From: Drechslerella dactyloides
Taxonomy: Eukaryota; Ascomycota; Orbiliomycetes; Orbiliales; Orbiliaceae
DNA: 64,000 nt
Direction: 5' to 3'
NCBI GenBank assembly: GCA_020064725.1
Contig: JAGTWJ010000002.1
Location: forward strand, 1,054,001-1,118,000
Numbering within the stretch: the stretch's first letter is position 1; the number at the start of each line of letters is the position of its first letter. The position numbers and the translations under genes were made by a program. Below are positions 36,078-47,709 of the stretch, piece after piece. The notes beneath the pieces are model-generated. The model was not told the origin of the DNA and searched no databases. It was given only the letters and a program-made list of their open reading frames with translations.

Positions 36078-38042
36078 CTACAGTCCTGCGCTTCGGTCGG
36101 TGTCGTGTCGAGCGAATGGTAATCGCGGTGCTGATGATGCTGCCGCTCCCGATGTGTGTATGGGATCGTATGTCGGTCCGGACGCCATGCTGACCACGTC
36201 GTAGTCGTCGTCATCTTCCTCCGGCATCGAATGAGGCATGGATCGATCCTGCATCTGCGAGATGCCGGGGTATCCGCGCCGTGAGGCCGCGCTCACGTTT
36301 CGTGATAATGGCGACGGCGGCTCTATTGTCAGTGAGGGCGCCGCCGAGAGTCTTCTATTATCAGACGATGTCCGCTGCGGTGGTAGGGAGATTGAAGGGG
36401 TTTGGGATTGTGAGGGGGTTGCGCTGAGTGATCGAGAAGGCGATTCATCGTGGTAGGCTTGCAAGGTGGGGGTGTATTCGGTTTGGCTCTCATATGCGGA
36501 GCCTATGCCTATCGTCGTGATCTGTGGAGCAGGTGCTGGCGGCGGCTTTGGGAGCGAGGCGTATCCGGCCTCCTTGCTGAAGTGAGGGAAGATGCCGGTA
36601 TCCGGGCTGCCGACCACGGGGTCAAACTCGGGTCCTCCGTACTCTTTGACCATGCCTCGGGATTGGTACGGCTTTTGCTTTCGGCGACGACGAACAAAGA
36701 AGCATGCGCCAGCTATGATAAGGAGAAGACCGATGACGCCGCCGATAACGCCACCAACAATAGCGCCAACATTGTTGTTGGACTTACGTACAGGTGCCGA
36801 GGAAGGTTGCGCATTCGTGTCGCTGTCGTTAATGTTGGCGTTCGAGCTGCCTGATGGCTTGGGAGCACTGGTCGCATCCGCGCCTGTCTTTGTGCTGGTC
36901 CCGCCACCGGCGATCTGTTCAAATGATTCGAACCTGCCTGAATTCGATCCATCATGAGGCGTATAAACGAGCGCTTGGTTCGCGTAGCCGGGGATCGATG
37001 CGACATATACGTATTGGAAGAACGGAGCTCCCAGGATTACGGTATCAACTTCGCCGGTGCCGGTGGGCTGGGAGTTAGAAACGAATGTTTGCCACGGTGC
37101 AGTAAACACAACATTTCCGATTGTGAGGGTAATAGGTGCCGTCAGACCGAGATTCTTCCATTGGTCAAGGAGATCGCTGGGGATGATGTTGAATGGTGAT
37201 GTCGAGTCAAAAACAAGCCTCTTGCGGAAAGGTCCATTTATTCCATTTCTTCCAGTGTTGTTGGATTCAAATTGAACACTTTCGTATGACAATTGCTTTT
37301 CGATAATGCTGCTTGAATTATAGGATCCGATATTGCTGCCGCTGACGTCGAGCCCACCAAAGGCCAGGAAGGAATTAGCTTGTAAATTGATCCCGAAGCC
37401 TGCTGGTTGATTGCATTCCTTGGCGAGACGCTGGATGAGTTCAGAAGAGTTCTTGAGACCTATGATGCCGTGGATGTTGGAACCGATAAGCTGTGCTAGA
37501 CCTTGTATATTGAGACCATCCATTCCGATCACCACTGCTATATCGAAGTCGTCAAGGACAATATTATCCTGCAGGTTTCCAACCAAGACGGTACTCGATA
37601 TCTTGGAATAGTTGAGCTTATACTCAGATGTTCCGGTTGTAACTGTAACGGCTTTGATGTCGTCATTTTCGATATCATCATCTACAAGGCACCTAGAATC
37701 CGTGACAGACGCCATTTTACAGAACTCAGACGAAAAAATGAAGGTCTCCTCAACATCGAGGGCGATCGCGAGGTTGAATGTTTGCTTATTGACTGTGACC
37801 GGTAGGTACGGTCCGTCCCGGGAGAGGCCGATGCGTTTTACTCCATCTCCGCATTGTCCAGTCGCAGCCTGCGCCGTCGAAGCTGGTTGGGCCGGACCTG
37901 CGCTGCTCACAGCGGTGTTGACGGACTCCACAAGAGCTCCAGGTCCAATGCCATTTGAACGGTCCTTGCCTGGAAAATCTCCCAGCGTGAACGGCAACAG
38001 GGAGATAGCTGTTATGCTCGTGAGTAATGTTCGCCGTCGCAT
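36078..38042 (-). CDS. Membrane-anchored pepsin-fold (A1-like) protein with altered catalytic motifs
   Basis: Single exon, 654 residues. It has a signal peptide (MRRRTLLTSITAISLLPFTL), then a lumenal or extracellular region of about 340 residues with aspartic-protease-like order: GPYLPVTV, a first motif ALDVEETF where DTG would be expected (D96), a flap-like region, IHGIIGL, NSFLAFGGLD, a second motif VFDSTSPF where DSGT would be expected (D279), and ILGAPFF. Both aspartates remain but the Gly and Thr/Ser of DTGS are gone, so proteolytic activity is doubtful. A Ser/Thr-rich stalk leads to a Gly-rich membrane helix (about 426-450), an RRRRKQK stop-transfer and a 200-residue cytoplasmic tail rich in Ser/Pro ending DTDRSAGL. 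It resembles fungal SAP-like or wall-sensor proteins. The function is unknown. Confidence 0.8.
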   Translation of the reverse strand: MRRRTLLTSITAISLLPFTLGDFPGKDRSNGIGPGALVESVNTAVSSAGPAQPASTAQAATGQCGDGVKRIGLSRDGPYLPVTVNKQTFNLAIALDVEETFIFSSEFCKMASVTDSRCLVDDDIENDDIKAVTVTTGTSEYKLNYSKISSTVLVGNLQDNIVLDDFDIAVVIGMDGLNIQGLAQLIGSNIHGIIGLKNSSELIQRLAKECNQPAGFGINLQANSFLAFGGLDVSGSNIGSYNSSSIIEKQLSYESVQFESNNTGRNGINGPFRKRLVFDSTSPFNIIPSDLLDQWKNLGLTAPITLTIGNVVFTAPWQTFVSNSQPTGTGEVDTVILGAPFFQYVYVASIPGYANQALVYTPHDGSNSGRFESFEQIAGGGTSTKTGADATSAPKPSGSSNANINDSDTNAQPSSAPVRKSNNNVGAIVGGVIGGVIGLLLIIAGACFFVRRRRKQKPYQSRGMVKEYGGPEFDPVVGSPDTGIFPHFSKEAGYASLPKPPPAPAPQITTIGIGSAYESQTEYTPTLQAYHDESPSRSLSATPSQSQTPSISLPPQRTSSDNRRLSAAPSLTIEPPSPLSRNVSAASRRGYPGISQMQDRSMPHSMPEEDDDDYDVVSMASGPTYDPIHTSGAAASSAPRLPFARHDTDRSAGL

Positions 38043-41000
38043 CGTGAACTCAGCGCTCGGTTGAGTTGGCGATGTTGTAAATGGAGAGTGTTGTCGGACT
38101 CGCCACCGATATACTTATGTAAGGCAAGCCCAAGCGCGACCCGCACCGACCCTTCTTTTTTTTCCGTAAAAATAAAAAAAGAGGGCTGAAAGACTTTGTG
38201 CAGCGGGTGCAACGGTTCTAAATATAAGACGAGGATTCCGGAGTTATGATGGTGAAAGGTTGTTCATTAGGACGTTTGTCGGATGTAAGGGCCCCCGAAC
38301 GAATAAAGTCGATATCAACCCACGGCCAAGCGCAAGCTGACAGCAGACCCGGCAGCGAAGGCTATGGGTGAACTGCCGGGAAGGGATATAGGGCCAACCG
38401 GTGTAGGAGGGCAGAGCTGCGGTGATTCAAAGGAACCTGGAGCTGAGTATCCTGAGATGGGCAAAGCAGGACGTAATCATTCGAGGCGAATGCTCATCTC
38501 GTCAGGTTCCGCGTCGAAGTAATTTGCAATTCGAGGAACAGGAAGTCAAATACAAAAAACAAAAAACAGTAAATTTCGATGGCAATAAAGTCGGAGTTGT
38601 ATTTTTTCGTTACACGACGGAAGGAAGGTCGAAACCAGTTGAAATCCTGCGGCCTCTATTTTTATGAGACCCCTTTCGGCGCCGCGGGCTGGTGGTCTTG
38701 ATCTTTTGTATACCTGGCTCCCTTAGCTCTGACACACCGGCAGGAATCGTCGCTGGGCAATGGAAGGGCACCCTTGTAGCTCCACAGACGCCTTCTCTTT
38801 TGCCCCAGTTCGGCTAAAGCAGCTGGACAGGAGCATCTAAATTTAAGTCCTCACATGCAGCGCACGTCGCTGGCTGGCTTCCAGCCAGTCAAATCGCTTC
38901 CTCTCAAGGTACCTGTCAAATACTCTGAGCGGGGGAGTACTAGCACCTAACAAGGAAAACGTTTGCGGTGCCGTCGCCGAATTTTGCGTAACGCTACCAG
39001 AATCGGGTGTATCGCAGACACCAGCCGGAAAATCTTGCAGAAGAGTGGGAGGAGCTTGCGGTAGCTATGCGATGTTCAGAGCAGAGGTATGGAGGGGCAT
39101 GGTAGCAACAGCTTGTCGATGTAATCCTGCCTAGTCATCTTCACAACTTGGTTAGGTGATAATTTTCCCTGTTCTCGAGCTAGTGGACCAGCCCTCGCAA
39201 TTAGCGAGGCTCTCTTGGACAGGTTTTCTTCGTACGTTATGCTGGAGGGTGGTGGGAGATGCACAGCCCCCGCGTACTCAACGTTACACCTGCCTTGAGA
39301 GATGCATGCGCAGAAAAGCCGTCTCTTATCAAGCAAGCACCGCTAGGGCTACTTGATCGCCCCGTATTCGGAAACTTGGCCATGCCTTTCCGTGTGATTC
39401 GCAGTAAGCCGCAGGCCAGGATCGCCTGGGTGTCTGATCAATAATCGGACGTTCCAAGGCCCTCATGCGTCGACGCGACGGCTTGCTCGAGGACCAGCGG
39501 GCACGCAGAGATCACGGAGTGGGGACCCGTCGTGAAACCGGATAGCCATTTCAGATGCCCGACCGGTCCACTCCCGGCTCGGGCTAGCTCGATCTGCTGA
39601 GCCGCGAACTGGGCGACGAAACACGCTCAGATGCCTAGCTGGCCAACAAGCATTTGAGTCTTGGGGGCCAGCTTAATCGGCCTTGGATAAGCCTGCCGGG
39701 GTGCCCCATCGAGTACAATATGCCCACTGTTTGTGTCCCGCGCCGCGTCTTGATGTATGTGTAAGGCCTGGCCCTGCGGAGGCCCTATGAGAAGCCCTTC
39801 TCGCAGTTTACAGGTGGAGAAATCTCTCAGGCTCCTTTGCTGCCTAGATCCAAGGCAGTTCCTTTCCTCAGCGGCCGTCTTACGGAGCATTTGGATTCCT
39901 GGATTCCTGTGACTGGTTGCCAGCAGATGCTTTTGCGCAACGCGACTTGGCGACACAGGCGAGCCGCACCGGAAGGCTTCGAGCCAGGTCCAATGTCCAA
40001 CATCAGACTATCGATCTAGAAGCCGACAGCCTCGCGGCTTCAGAAGGCGAATGGACGCCAGACGATATACCTACCGGCCATATAATCTATCTTTAGCAAG
40101 TTTGGCAGGGATCCCTCAATTATACGTGGTCCTCTTACCGTATCGTCCCGCTGCTTGTAACAGGCTTGATGCATGATGTTGGTACGTTACGATATAAAGC
40201 AATGTCTTCAATCTTCTCGCGCGAGCCATGGCCTTTCACCATGGGAAAGATCATACGTTGGTCATGCCGCACTGCCAGATCGCCTCAGGAGTTAGCCTAT
40301 TGCCATCGCCAGCTGAGAACACGTACCACTTACCATCCGTCGAAGCTTTCTTCCCAGCCTTGGAGCGCTAGCCGTGATGCACGATCATGGGTTCGCGACG
40401 ATCCGCCTGCCATGGTGGAGCCGCGGGTTGTGGTAAAATGGTCGCCGCAACACGGCTCGCTAACAATGGTTAACAGTGGAATACTTCCAATCATCGATAT
40501 CAAGCGGGTCCATGGCGCCCATCATACGGTCTATCGCATTGCGTCTAACCTAAATCGCCTCACTCAACTACACCAGAATGCAAAGTATAGGTACGCTTTT
40601 GCTACCTATTGCTGCACTCTCCCGTGTCTCCCGTCTGCCTGGCGGAAGTACAGGAACCGGCCTGATTGCTGCTATTCTTGGGGTCGCATGCGCAATGTGT
40701 ATGCGACGGCACATCGGAGCAGAGGCCTAGAGGAGCCTTGGATCGAATCTGGGCGAAATAACCAGGCCTCCAGATGGGCTCTGCTCTCGTTCGCCAGGTC
40801 TTACTAGCCGATATGCATTCCGCTCTAAAGATAGCATATGTCACGTCCACTCTAACAGCCGGTTACACCGAAACGTCCTCTCGATTCGAGACGCTAGGCT
40901 ATAGGCAGTACGCATGGAGAACAAATATATTTTCGGTATAGGTGATGCAAAGAATAGGGATGAACTATTTACGGGATTCTATCCTAATCGAGAAACATAC

Positions 41001-41299
41001 CCCAAAGTGCACCTGTGAATTTTTCTATTTTTTGCTCAATAGGCTCCCAGTTTTGATATTGTTAGATCGTCTTGCGAACTAAGACTAGTATACGAGGTAA
41101 GTTACGGCAATCCGGTTCACGCCACAATCAATATTGCGATGAATATGATATCGATAATATTTGATTATTCTAGTAGTCCTGAGGAGAAAACAGGTAACAG
41201 CTGAGATCACATGTAAACTTGGTGCTCAGGGCTCAGTGTTACGTAACAGACTTGATTGTTAGTAATTATGAAAGAATCCTATGTACATGACCAATTTAC
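38043..41299. other. Gene-poor region with stop-ridden coding-like fragments
   Basis: The first few hundred bases are the promoter of the pepsin-fold gene; a T-run and an A-run (38156-38179) face each other there. From about 39070 to 40870 both strands have frames with protein-like composition but broken by stops (39076-39336 and 39627-39956 on minus, 40166-40807 on plus). I recognise no family. They may be decayed genes or chance frames. 40900-41300 is AT-rich. Confidence 0.4.
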
Positions 41300-42464
41300 G
41301 CCACCTAAAAGCCTCACCAGTTGCCGCCTGACTTCCTCCAAGATCAATTTGATGGGGGTTATGTATGTTAGGCGATCTGCGAACTCGCACCCCCTAGAGT
41401 CACTATGCTTGGAGCAACGTGCGATTTTGACCCCGGCCCACAACATATACTTCTCCAGATTCTACACCGTTCTCCCTGATGTTAACAGGGTCTTTGACCT
41501 CGTTGATTCGGCTGAATGTGAGGCTAGTCATTGCGCCAATCTTGCCCCCTCTTCCCCGTCGACCGGGTTTGCGACACCTCGGAAGCCCTGCGCTGTCTTC
41601 AAAGACTCACACACTCCATCAGGATGGACCACCATAATGATCGTATCGATATCACCTGGCGGCATGGACTGCATGGGTGACATTTACTTCGTTGAGGAAG
41701 CTGGGATAATCTATCTACGTAGAAGCTATTAGAACTTACTGAACCTACAGCAGTAGTTGATGGAGCTTCTAACCTGTCCCAGTTTCTCAACCTTGGCGTC
41801 CGGCCCCACCCCTCGCCTTTGTTGGTAGAAGTACGGGGTGGCACGTCAACCCGTAAACGCCATCGTCCCCCTCTGCATCATTCGTCAAGTATCCCCTCAC
41901 GGTCCCAGAAGACCATGTCAAACCTCCAAGGCCGATACTCGCGCCACAGGTGGCAATTTGAGAATATTCGCCAGCGCCTAAGCAACTTCCTTTTATGACC
42001 TCCGTCTCAAATAACCCGACGAACGGAAATATTGCCTTAGGCAATATGTCGGCCCTCAGGCCCTCGACTATCTGATTGTCAACTCCCCAGTCCCGGGCTT
42101 CACTCTTCTCGAACCCAATGGCGACTGCCGGGACCCTATTGAGTACCACAAGATGGATGGCATTCCATGGGAACATTTCGCTATTCAAGAAATTGTCCAC
42201 TTTGTCCACTTGTTGGTCCCACATCTTCGCGGCAGCCGAACTCGGGCGTATGGGACCCCATGGTCCTAAATGTTCCAGCTCGGGACCTAAGATCTCTGAG
42301 GTATCCGATCGATAGGCGCCGATGCTTTCTCGTGGCAAACGTCTTCTTCTTTTTCGTCGGTGGTACTCGTGTCCGCGGATTTCAATGAAACCGTCCGAAA
42401 CCAAGGCTTGACTTCCTACAGGTTCATCTGAGAGTTGAGTGTCTCCAGGTGCCTGGGTGATCAT
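41300..42464 (-). pseudogene. Decayed gene resembling a fungal trypsin-like protease family
   Basis: An open stretch from the ATG at 42462-42464 down to 41787 encodes about 225 residues that resemble a large uncharacterised fungal family with a trypsin-like C-terminal region: AVAIGFEKSEARDWGV, then ATCGASIGLGGLTWSSGTV, then DGVYGLTCHPVLLP, where family members normally read G-LTC-H followed by the rest of the domain. Beyond 41787 this frame stops, but weaker similarity continues in another frame near 41400-41600 (for example ESGEVYVVGRGQNRT, like the usual VYKxGRTTGLT). The Cys-His region is kept, but the downstream half is broken by stops and frame changes. An unseen intron could explain part of this, so pseudogene status is a judgement. 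The family link is from memory of sequence style and is not verified. Confidence 0.35.
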
Positions 42465-44494
42465 CCGACGTGGGAGCCGGCGGCTGGCTCCAGGAATAAG
42501 AGTTGAGGAGAGATGATGATGCTTGTCTATTTGGTGTCCTGCAACCAAAAACAAAAAAAAGACACTTTCGATTGATAACCCTTTTCCGTAAATGCACCTG
42601 TAGCGAACAGCTCAAAGATCCTCGCGGGGTAAGTCTTCCTGATCGGCCTGATCTTCGTATTGACAGTGATAGACTGTCTCTGGCACAGAGAACAGACCAC
42701 ATCAGGGGAAGAAGCGCTCTATCATGTTCCTGGCGCTTTATTTGACGATTCATACACGAGATTCGATCTCCGATGAAATGGTGTCGATACGTATCATGGC
42801 CTTTCTTCGTCTGTCGTGCCTAGGATCTATAGAAATGCTCATCAAAGCATCGCCGTGAATAGCCGCAGTGTGATATGATTGAACATGCTGTTTCTCTTTT
42901 CCATGTGGCCGTGCGTACAATTTTTTTCGTCCCAAAGCCATAGCGGCAAGATCTAATTTGGTGAGTGATAGCTTTAGCTCATGGATAGACTATCTTTAGA
43001 TCTTCGAATGCAGATCGGATGTTAACGACCCCATCTGCACGTATCTAAAGACTCATCGTTGTCGTACGGCTGGTTCGCGTGTTATATATGAAGCTGAATA
43101 TCTGCATGTATCCTGCCATACAAAGCAGTCGCATGCGAGCCAGGGCTGCCTTGTGAGTGGGTTGTATATATATAAGAGGTACCGGTAGTATGAACGGCGT
43201 ATAATGAAGGAGTAATGGTTGGCATAACTCTCTTCTCTGCTCTGGGGACCGACAATATGTGATACAAAGTATCTGAACTGTAGGTTGCCGAAGAAAGAAG
43301 TCATATGAAGGTTGCGTCGTATGAGGATGTTCGATTGTAGTTGACCAGGTGTGCCATTTGGTAACTGACATAGGAGGTTGGTTATGCTTCGTGAAGTGGT
43401 TCATGATAGGGGTGTTCACGGTTTGCAGAAGCGATCCTCAAGGCGTACAAGTCGAGAAGCGGCGACACGGCATGCAAGAATACAAAGACGCCGAAAGCGA
43501 CTAGATAAAGTAGGTGGCGGAAGTCGCGGCGGCCGCAACTGGGGTCTCTGTCTCCCTCTGGAGAGACATTGACCTTGATCTAGTTATCATTGTAAATTCG
43601 ATCCCATGGGTCTCTGATACTTTGTTCCTCCTCAAACTTCATGCTCTCCTCCTATATATCTTCCCTTTCAGTATCGATCCAGGTTCCGTACGCGAGGTCG
43701 AAAAGCTGTCCCAGTATTCACATAGGCTTCCTTTGAATTCCTTTGTGTAGTCCGTTTAGATAAACTTATCGTGGTTTACGAGGACATTCCTCTAGATCTG
43801 AGTTCCTGTGTTTTTCATAGATTCGTGTCGTTGCTGGGCATTTCGTCAAACTCTCGTCAACAAACGAGCTCATGGAGATGATCGTATTACTCAGAGATGA
43901 ACAACAAGCATGTAGAGTTGATGCTCCGCAGATTTTAGTTCCGATCTTCATATTAGAGATCATCATTTAAGGGAGAGCCAGTTGCATGAACGCATCTCGA
44001 TGCTGGGAGTCTGACATCAGCAAATATATATATAGGGAGGTGAGTGAAAGAGAGAGAAGGGGAAGGGTGCTGAGCTGGAGAGGCAGCAGTTGGGTTTATA
44101 TATCGGTGTGGAATCTTCTGGTGGGTTTCAGCAGCGCAAGGCGCCGCGTTACGTTGAATTCTTTGTGCTAGTACACCAACAAAAGGGAAGTAATGATCAA
44201 TTTGCTTCAAGACACAGCTGATCAGCTAAGGCCACTTCAGAATTCATCAGAGAGAAAGGATAGCTTGGAAAGCGCATGCTTTTAATTGAAACTAATAATA
44301 TTCGCGAATGATCCCTCGCTCAAGTTATAAATGTGATGATGCACTGTGCCTCGACAAACTCCAAACATAAGGTAAGAACTAGCATGATCTAGATGGATCG
44401 TGATTAAATATGCCGACATCAAAAAAGCACCGCTCGATGATCGCGGCCAATATGCAAAGACACCTCCACTAGATCCCCCAATATCATGAATTCA
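42465..44494. other. Intergenic, AT-leaning
   Basis: No convincing gene in 2 kb. A good TATA sequence (TATATATATAAGAGG at 43164-43178) is present with no gene clearly downstream of it. The short frames 43045-43419 (-) and 43378-43572 (+) lack protein-like features. The last few hundred bases are the 3' flank of the oxysterol-binding protein gene. Confidence 0.45.
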
Positions 44495-47400
44495 TCATTT
44501 ATACAGTTCCAGCATCTCCGCCGGCCACTCTCCCTTCTTCCGCCGCGACCAGTATCCATCCTTCCCACTCTTCATCCCCCACACTTCCTCGTCTGCCGTC
44601 TCTCGCACCTTCATAAACCACCGCGGCTGGTGCGGCTTCCCCTCTTCGTCCGCCACCCGCCTCCGCTGCCGCTGTTTCTCCTCCAGCTCCAACTTGACCG
44701 TCTCGGCTTCGTCCAGCGCGCCATCCTCGCACAGCCGCTGGTCGGGCCGCAGCCGAGTGTCTGTACCGGCCATCTTTCCGCGCTCGACCTCCGTGATTTC
44801 GTTCAGCTGTGCCGCGAATTCAGTGTAGCCGTACTTCTTCTGCGCGTCGGGCACCAGCTCGCCCACCTGCCACAGCTGCTTAACCATGCTCTCATGTTCG
44901 TCAAACACAACGAGACTCCCCGTCCATTTGCCGTGCAGACTGAAGGGTTTCGGCTTACTGTCCTTGTCGAACACCTGGACGCTGACGTCCTCGCTGCGGC
45001 CGGAGAACATGCCCTTTGCCTTGAAGGTGACTTGGGCGCGCTCGCCTGAGTTTTCGTGGTAGATTGTCATGGTGCCGACGGGCTCGATGTATTTTTCGCC
45101 GGCGATGATGTTGCGTAGGAAGGTCGTGGCGGGGGCCCAGGAGTAGTTGTCGCCGGACTTGTGGAGGGTGATGCGCACGCGGCCGCTGGTGTTGATTTCG
45201 GCGGACTTGCCCCAGAATTTTTGTGTCGGCATGGGAGATTGTGTGAAGGTCCAGTTTGGGGAATCGGCTTGGGCGGCCATGATGAGGGGTCTGTGGGAGA
45301 CCTTCTCAGCGAGGAAGCGGAAACCTAGAGGCGCGGATATGTTAGAATTGAAGTCGTAATATGGGGCTAGAGATAATGGTGGTGGGGTAATGTACCTTTG
45401 TCTTCTCGAACGAGCTCGTAAGTCTCGCCGAGGAGCGGGTTGAATGGCTTTCGGATCGCGCGTTCTTTCGATCTCGCGTTCGAGAAGTTGCTGATCGCGA
45501 ATGCAGCGATGTAGAGCAGGCGCTCGCCGGTCGACTCTGACGCATCGGCAGCGTAGTCGAGCAGTTCGGAGTACTCCAGCTGTTCCGCAACCTTTTGAAG
45601 AGCACTGAGGGGCTCGTTCGCAGAGACGGGCATTGCGATTGTGCTGAGATCCTTGCCGACCTTTTTATGAAGTCAGTTAGTAATCAAGCATTATTAAGTT
45701 CGTCCGGTCGGTGGTTCTTACATTCTTCCGGAAGAAGGCAATCAGGCTTGGTGGGAGGATTGTTGTCCCCTTGACTGTTGTCCGGCGTGGCACCAGGTCT
45801 AGTGGTAAGGGACTTAGGTCCGACGCCTTTGGTGGGAAGGCATTGAAGCTGCCCGACAGCCCACTGAAGCTCTGGTCGTCCTCAGAGTCACCGCTCTCCT
45901 CGTCGTCGTCGGTAGCATACCTCTCGCTGTGTCCCTCTTCGCTATCGTTGTCTACAATTACGATTCTGCCTTCATTGACGGTAGCGGTGTCGCCATCGTT
46001 GGCGTCGAAGAATTCTTGGTCATCTATAGAGTCGAGACTTTTTCGCGACGCCGCGGAGCTAATAGTACCATTTGTGTCTGCCTTCTTTCGGTGGATGTAT
46101 CGCCGGTGTTTGGCTTCCTGCACGATTTGCGTTATATCCGCTACGAAAGAGTCGAGGTCGCACAGCAGTTCGTTGAGATGTGGTGTAAGGTCAGGAGCAG
46201 GTGGCATCATCGGCAGTGGCGGGACAGGCACGACCGGCATCATCGACTGAGCGGCTGTCATCCCGACGCCAGCAGATAGCGACTTGCCCCGCTTTTCTCT
46301 GCCAGCGGCACCGAGGCCAGAATTCTGCACTAACGATGGCGTACTTCCTCCGCTGACCTTTCGCTTCCAGAACGGCCGCTTTTCATCCAATGGAGGGGAC
46401 GGACCGGTCGTAACGGCGTTGATAATGCCCAGGCCCTCACCCATACTGATTCGCTTGGGTGATGCTACCGCGGACATGCTCGTCAGTCGCCTCGTGGCAT
46501 CTCGAATGCCCGAGATCCGACCCATGAGCGACTCCACGGCTGCCCAGCCTTCGTCCTCTGCGTTCTGGTATGCAGCAGAGCTGGGTAGATTACTATGGCT
46601 GCTAGCTGACCGCGGCCTATCACTTGCGCCGATTTGGGTCCTCTTCTGCGCCTTTTCTGATGCCCTGTTAAGGGCGTCTTTCCATCCTTGCCATTCTGAC
46701 TGCGTGGCGGCCCGCAGCTGCCATACCTCGGCGCCAGAGTCAACTGTGATCTCGAGCCCCTTCTCGTTCGCGCTTAGCTCTGCTAAGCCGAGAGGGATGG
46801 CGCCGCGTAGCGACGATGAGTCTTTGCTCAGGTAGTACGATAGCGTGGACGAGGTGAAATCCAGCGAGAAGAATCGACGGGCGAATCCCTGGCCCTTCTT
46901 CCTCTTTCGCTTCTTCAGCACGCCAGTGTAGAAGCCGCTGGACGACGCATGTCCGTTTGGTTCAGGTAACGAATCTATAGAGGCCTCAACTGCTGGTGAC
47001 GCGACGTTGTTGGATCCGACGGACTGCGGGAGTGATATCGCTGATGTGGCTGGCGAATCAAAGTGGTGCAGGTGGTGGCTCGCAGGAGCCGGGTTGGTCG
47101 CCGGATATGTCAGCAGTACCAATGTCGCGGTTTTGCTGGTCTGTTTTGAGAATGTATTGTCGAAGACCAGCGCCCAAGCGCCGCCCTGGCCGGCGGGTAC
47201 CTCGAATTTGCCGGTTGTGACCTTCTCGGCTTCGATTTTGCCGTACCATTTCACTCGTCGCAAGCCAGACGCTTCTAACTTGTGGATTGTGTCTGCTTCG
47301 GTGGAGTTGGCGCGTTGGGTACGCGGTCGCTCCAGGTAGGTATCTTCTCCAAGTAGACCGGGCGAGGAGACCTGTGGGGTCGGTGGGGCTCCGCCGATTA

Positions 47401-47709
47401 CTGAGCTGGCTATCTGCGGAGTCGCTGCGCCTGGAGACTTGACGTGCTTGAAGAGGCCGAAGTTTCTGAGGTAATGTCAGCAATTTCGCACTTTGCGAAC
47501 GGAACCGTACGACTGGGGCTATCTTACATCGACTTTTTATGTGGTTGGATGCTCCAGGATATGACATGTTCGCCGGCAACGTTCACGTAGCGGATCAGGT
47601 ACGACTGAATTGCATCAGCTGATTAGTATAAATGCACGCAACGTGACTTGTATTGACTTCGGAACATGCCACTCACCCTGCTGTGGATTTCAAGCTGTTC
47701 CATTGCCAT
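44495..47709 (-). CDS. Oxysterol-binding protein with GOLD and PH domains (Osh3-like)
   Basis: Lipid-transfer protein that exchanges sterol or phosphoinositide between the ER and other membranes. Five exons (47677-47709, 47528-47604, 45722-47465, 45396-45660, 44495-45324) join in frame to 982 residues. Residues 1 to about 150 are a GOLD-like domain (SYLIRYVNVAGEHVISWSIQ, PHKKSINFGLFKH). A PH domain covers about 214-305 (FYTGVLKKRKRK to WQGWKDALNRA). A long serine-rich linker follows, then the OSBP-related domain from about 619 to the end (NFSNARSKERAIRKPFNPLLGETYELVRE, WSIQ-independent). The family fingerprint is present as EKVSHRP (about 713-719) instead of EQVSHHPP, followed by SPMPTQKFWGKSAEI. 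GOLD plus PH without ankyrin repeats is the Osh3 layout. No FFAT motif was clearly identified. Exon 1 is only 33 bases. Confidence 0.92.

Noticed and set aside
39627..39956. Possible acyl-ligase or NRPS fragment on the minus strand
   Set aside because: A stretch near GLLIGPPQGQA is faintly reminiscent of such domains, but no signature motif is present and stops follow at once.
43164..43178. TATATATATAAGAGG as a promoter
   Set aside because: No supported gene starts downstream on either strand, and similar TA runs occur by chance in this AT-leaning region.
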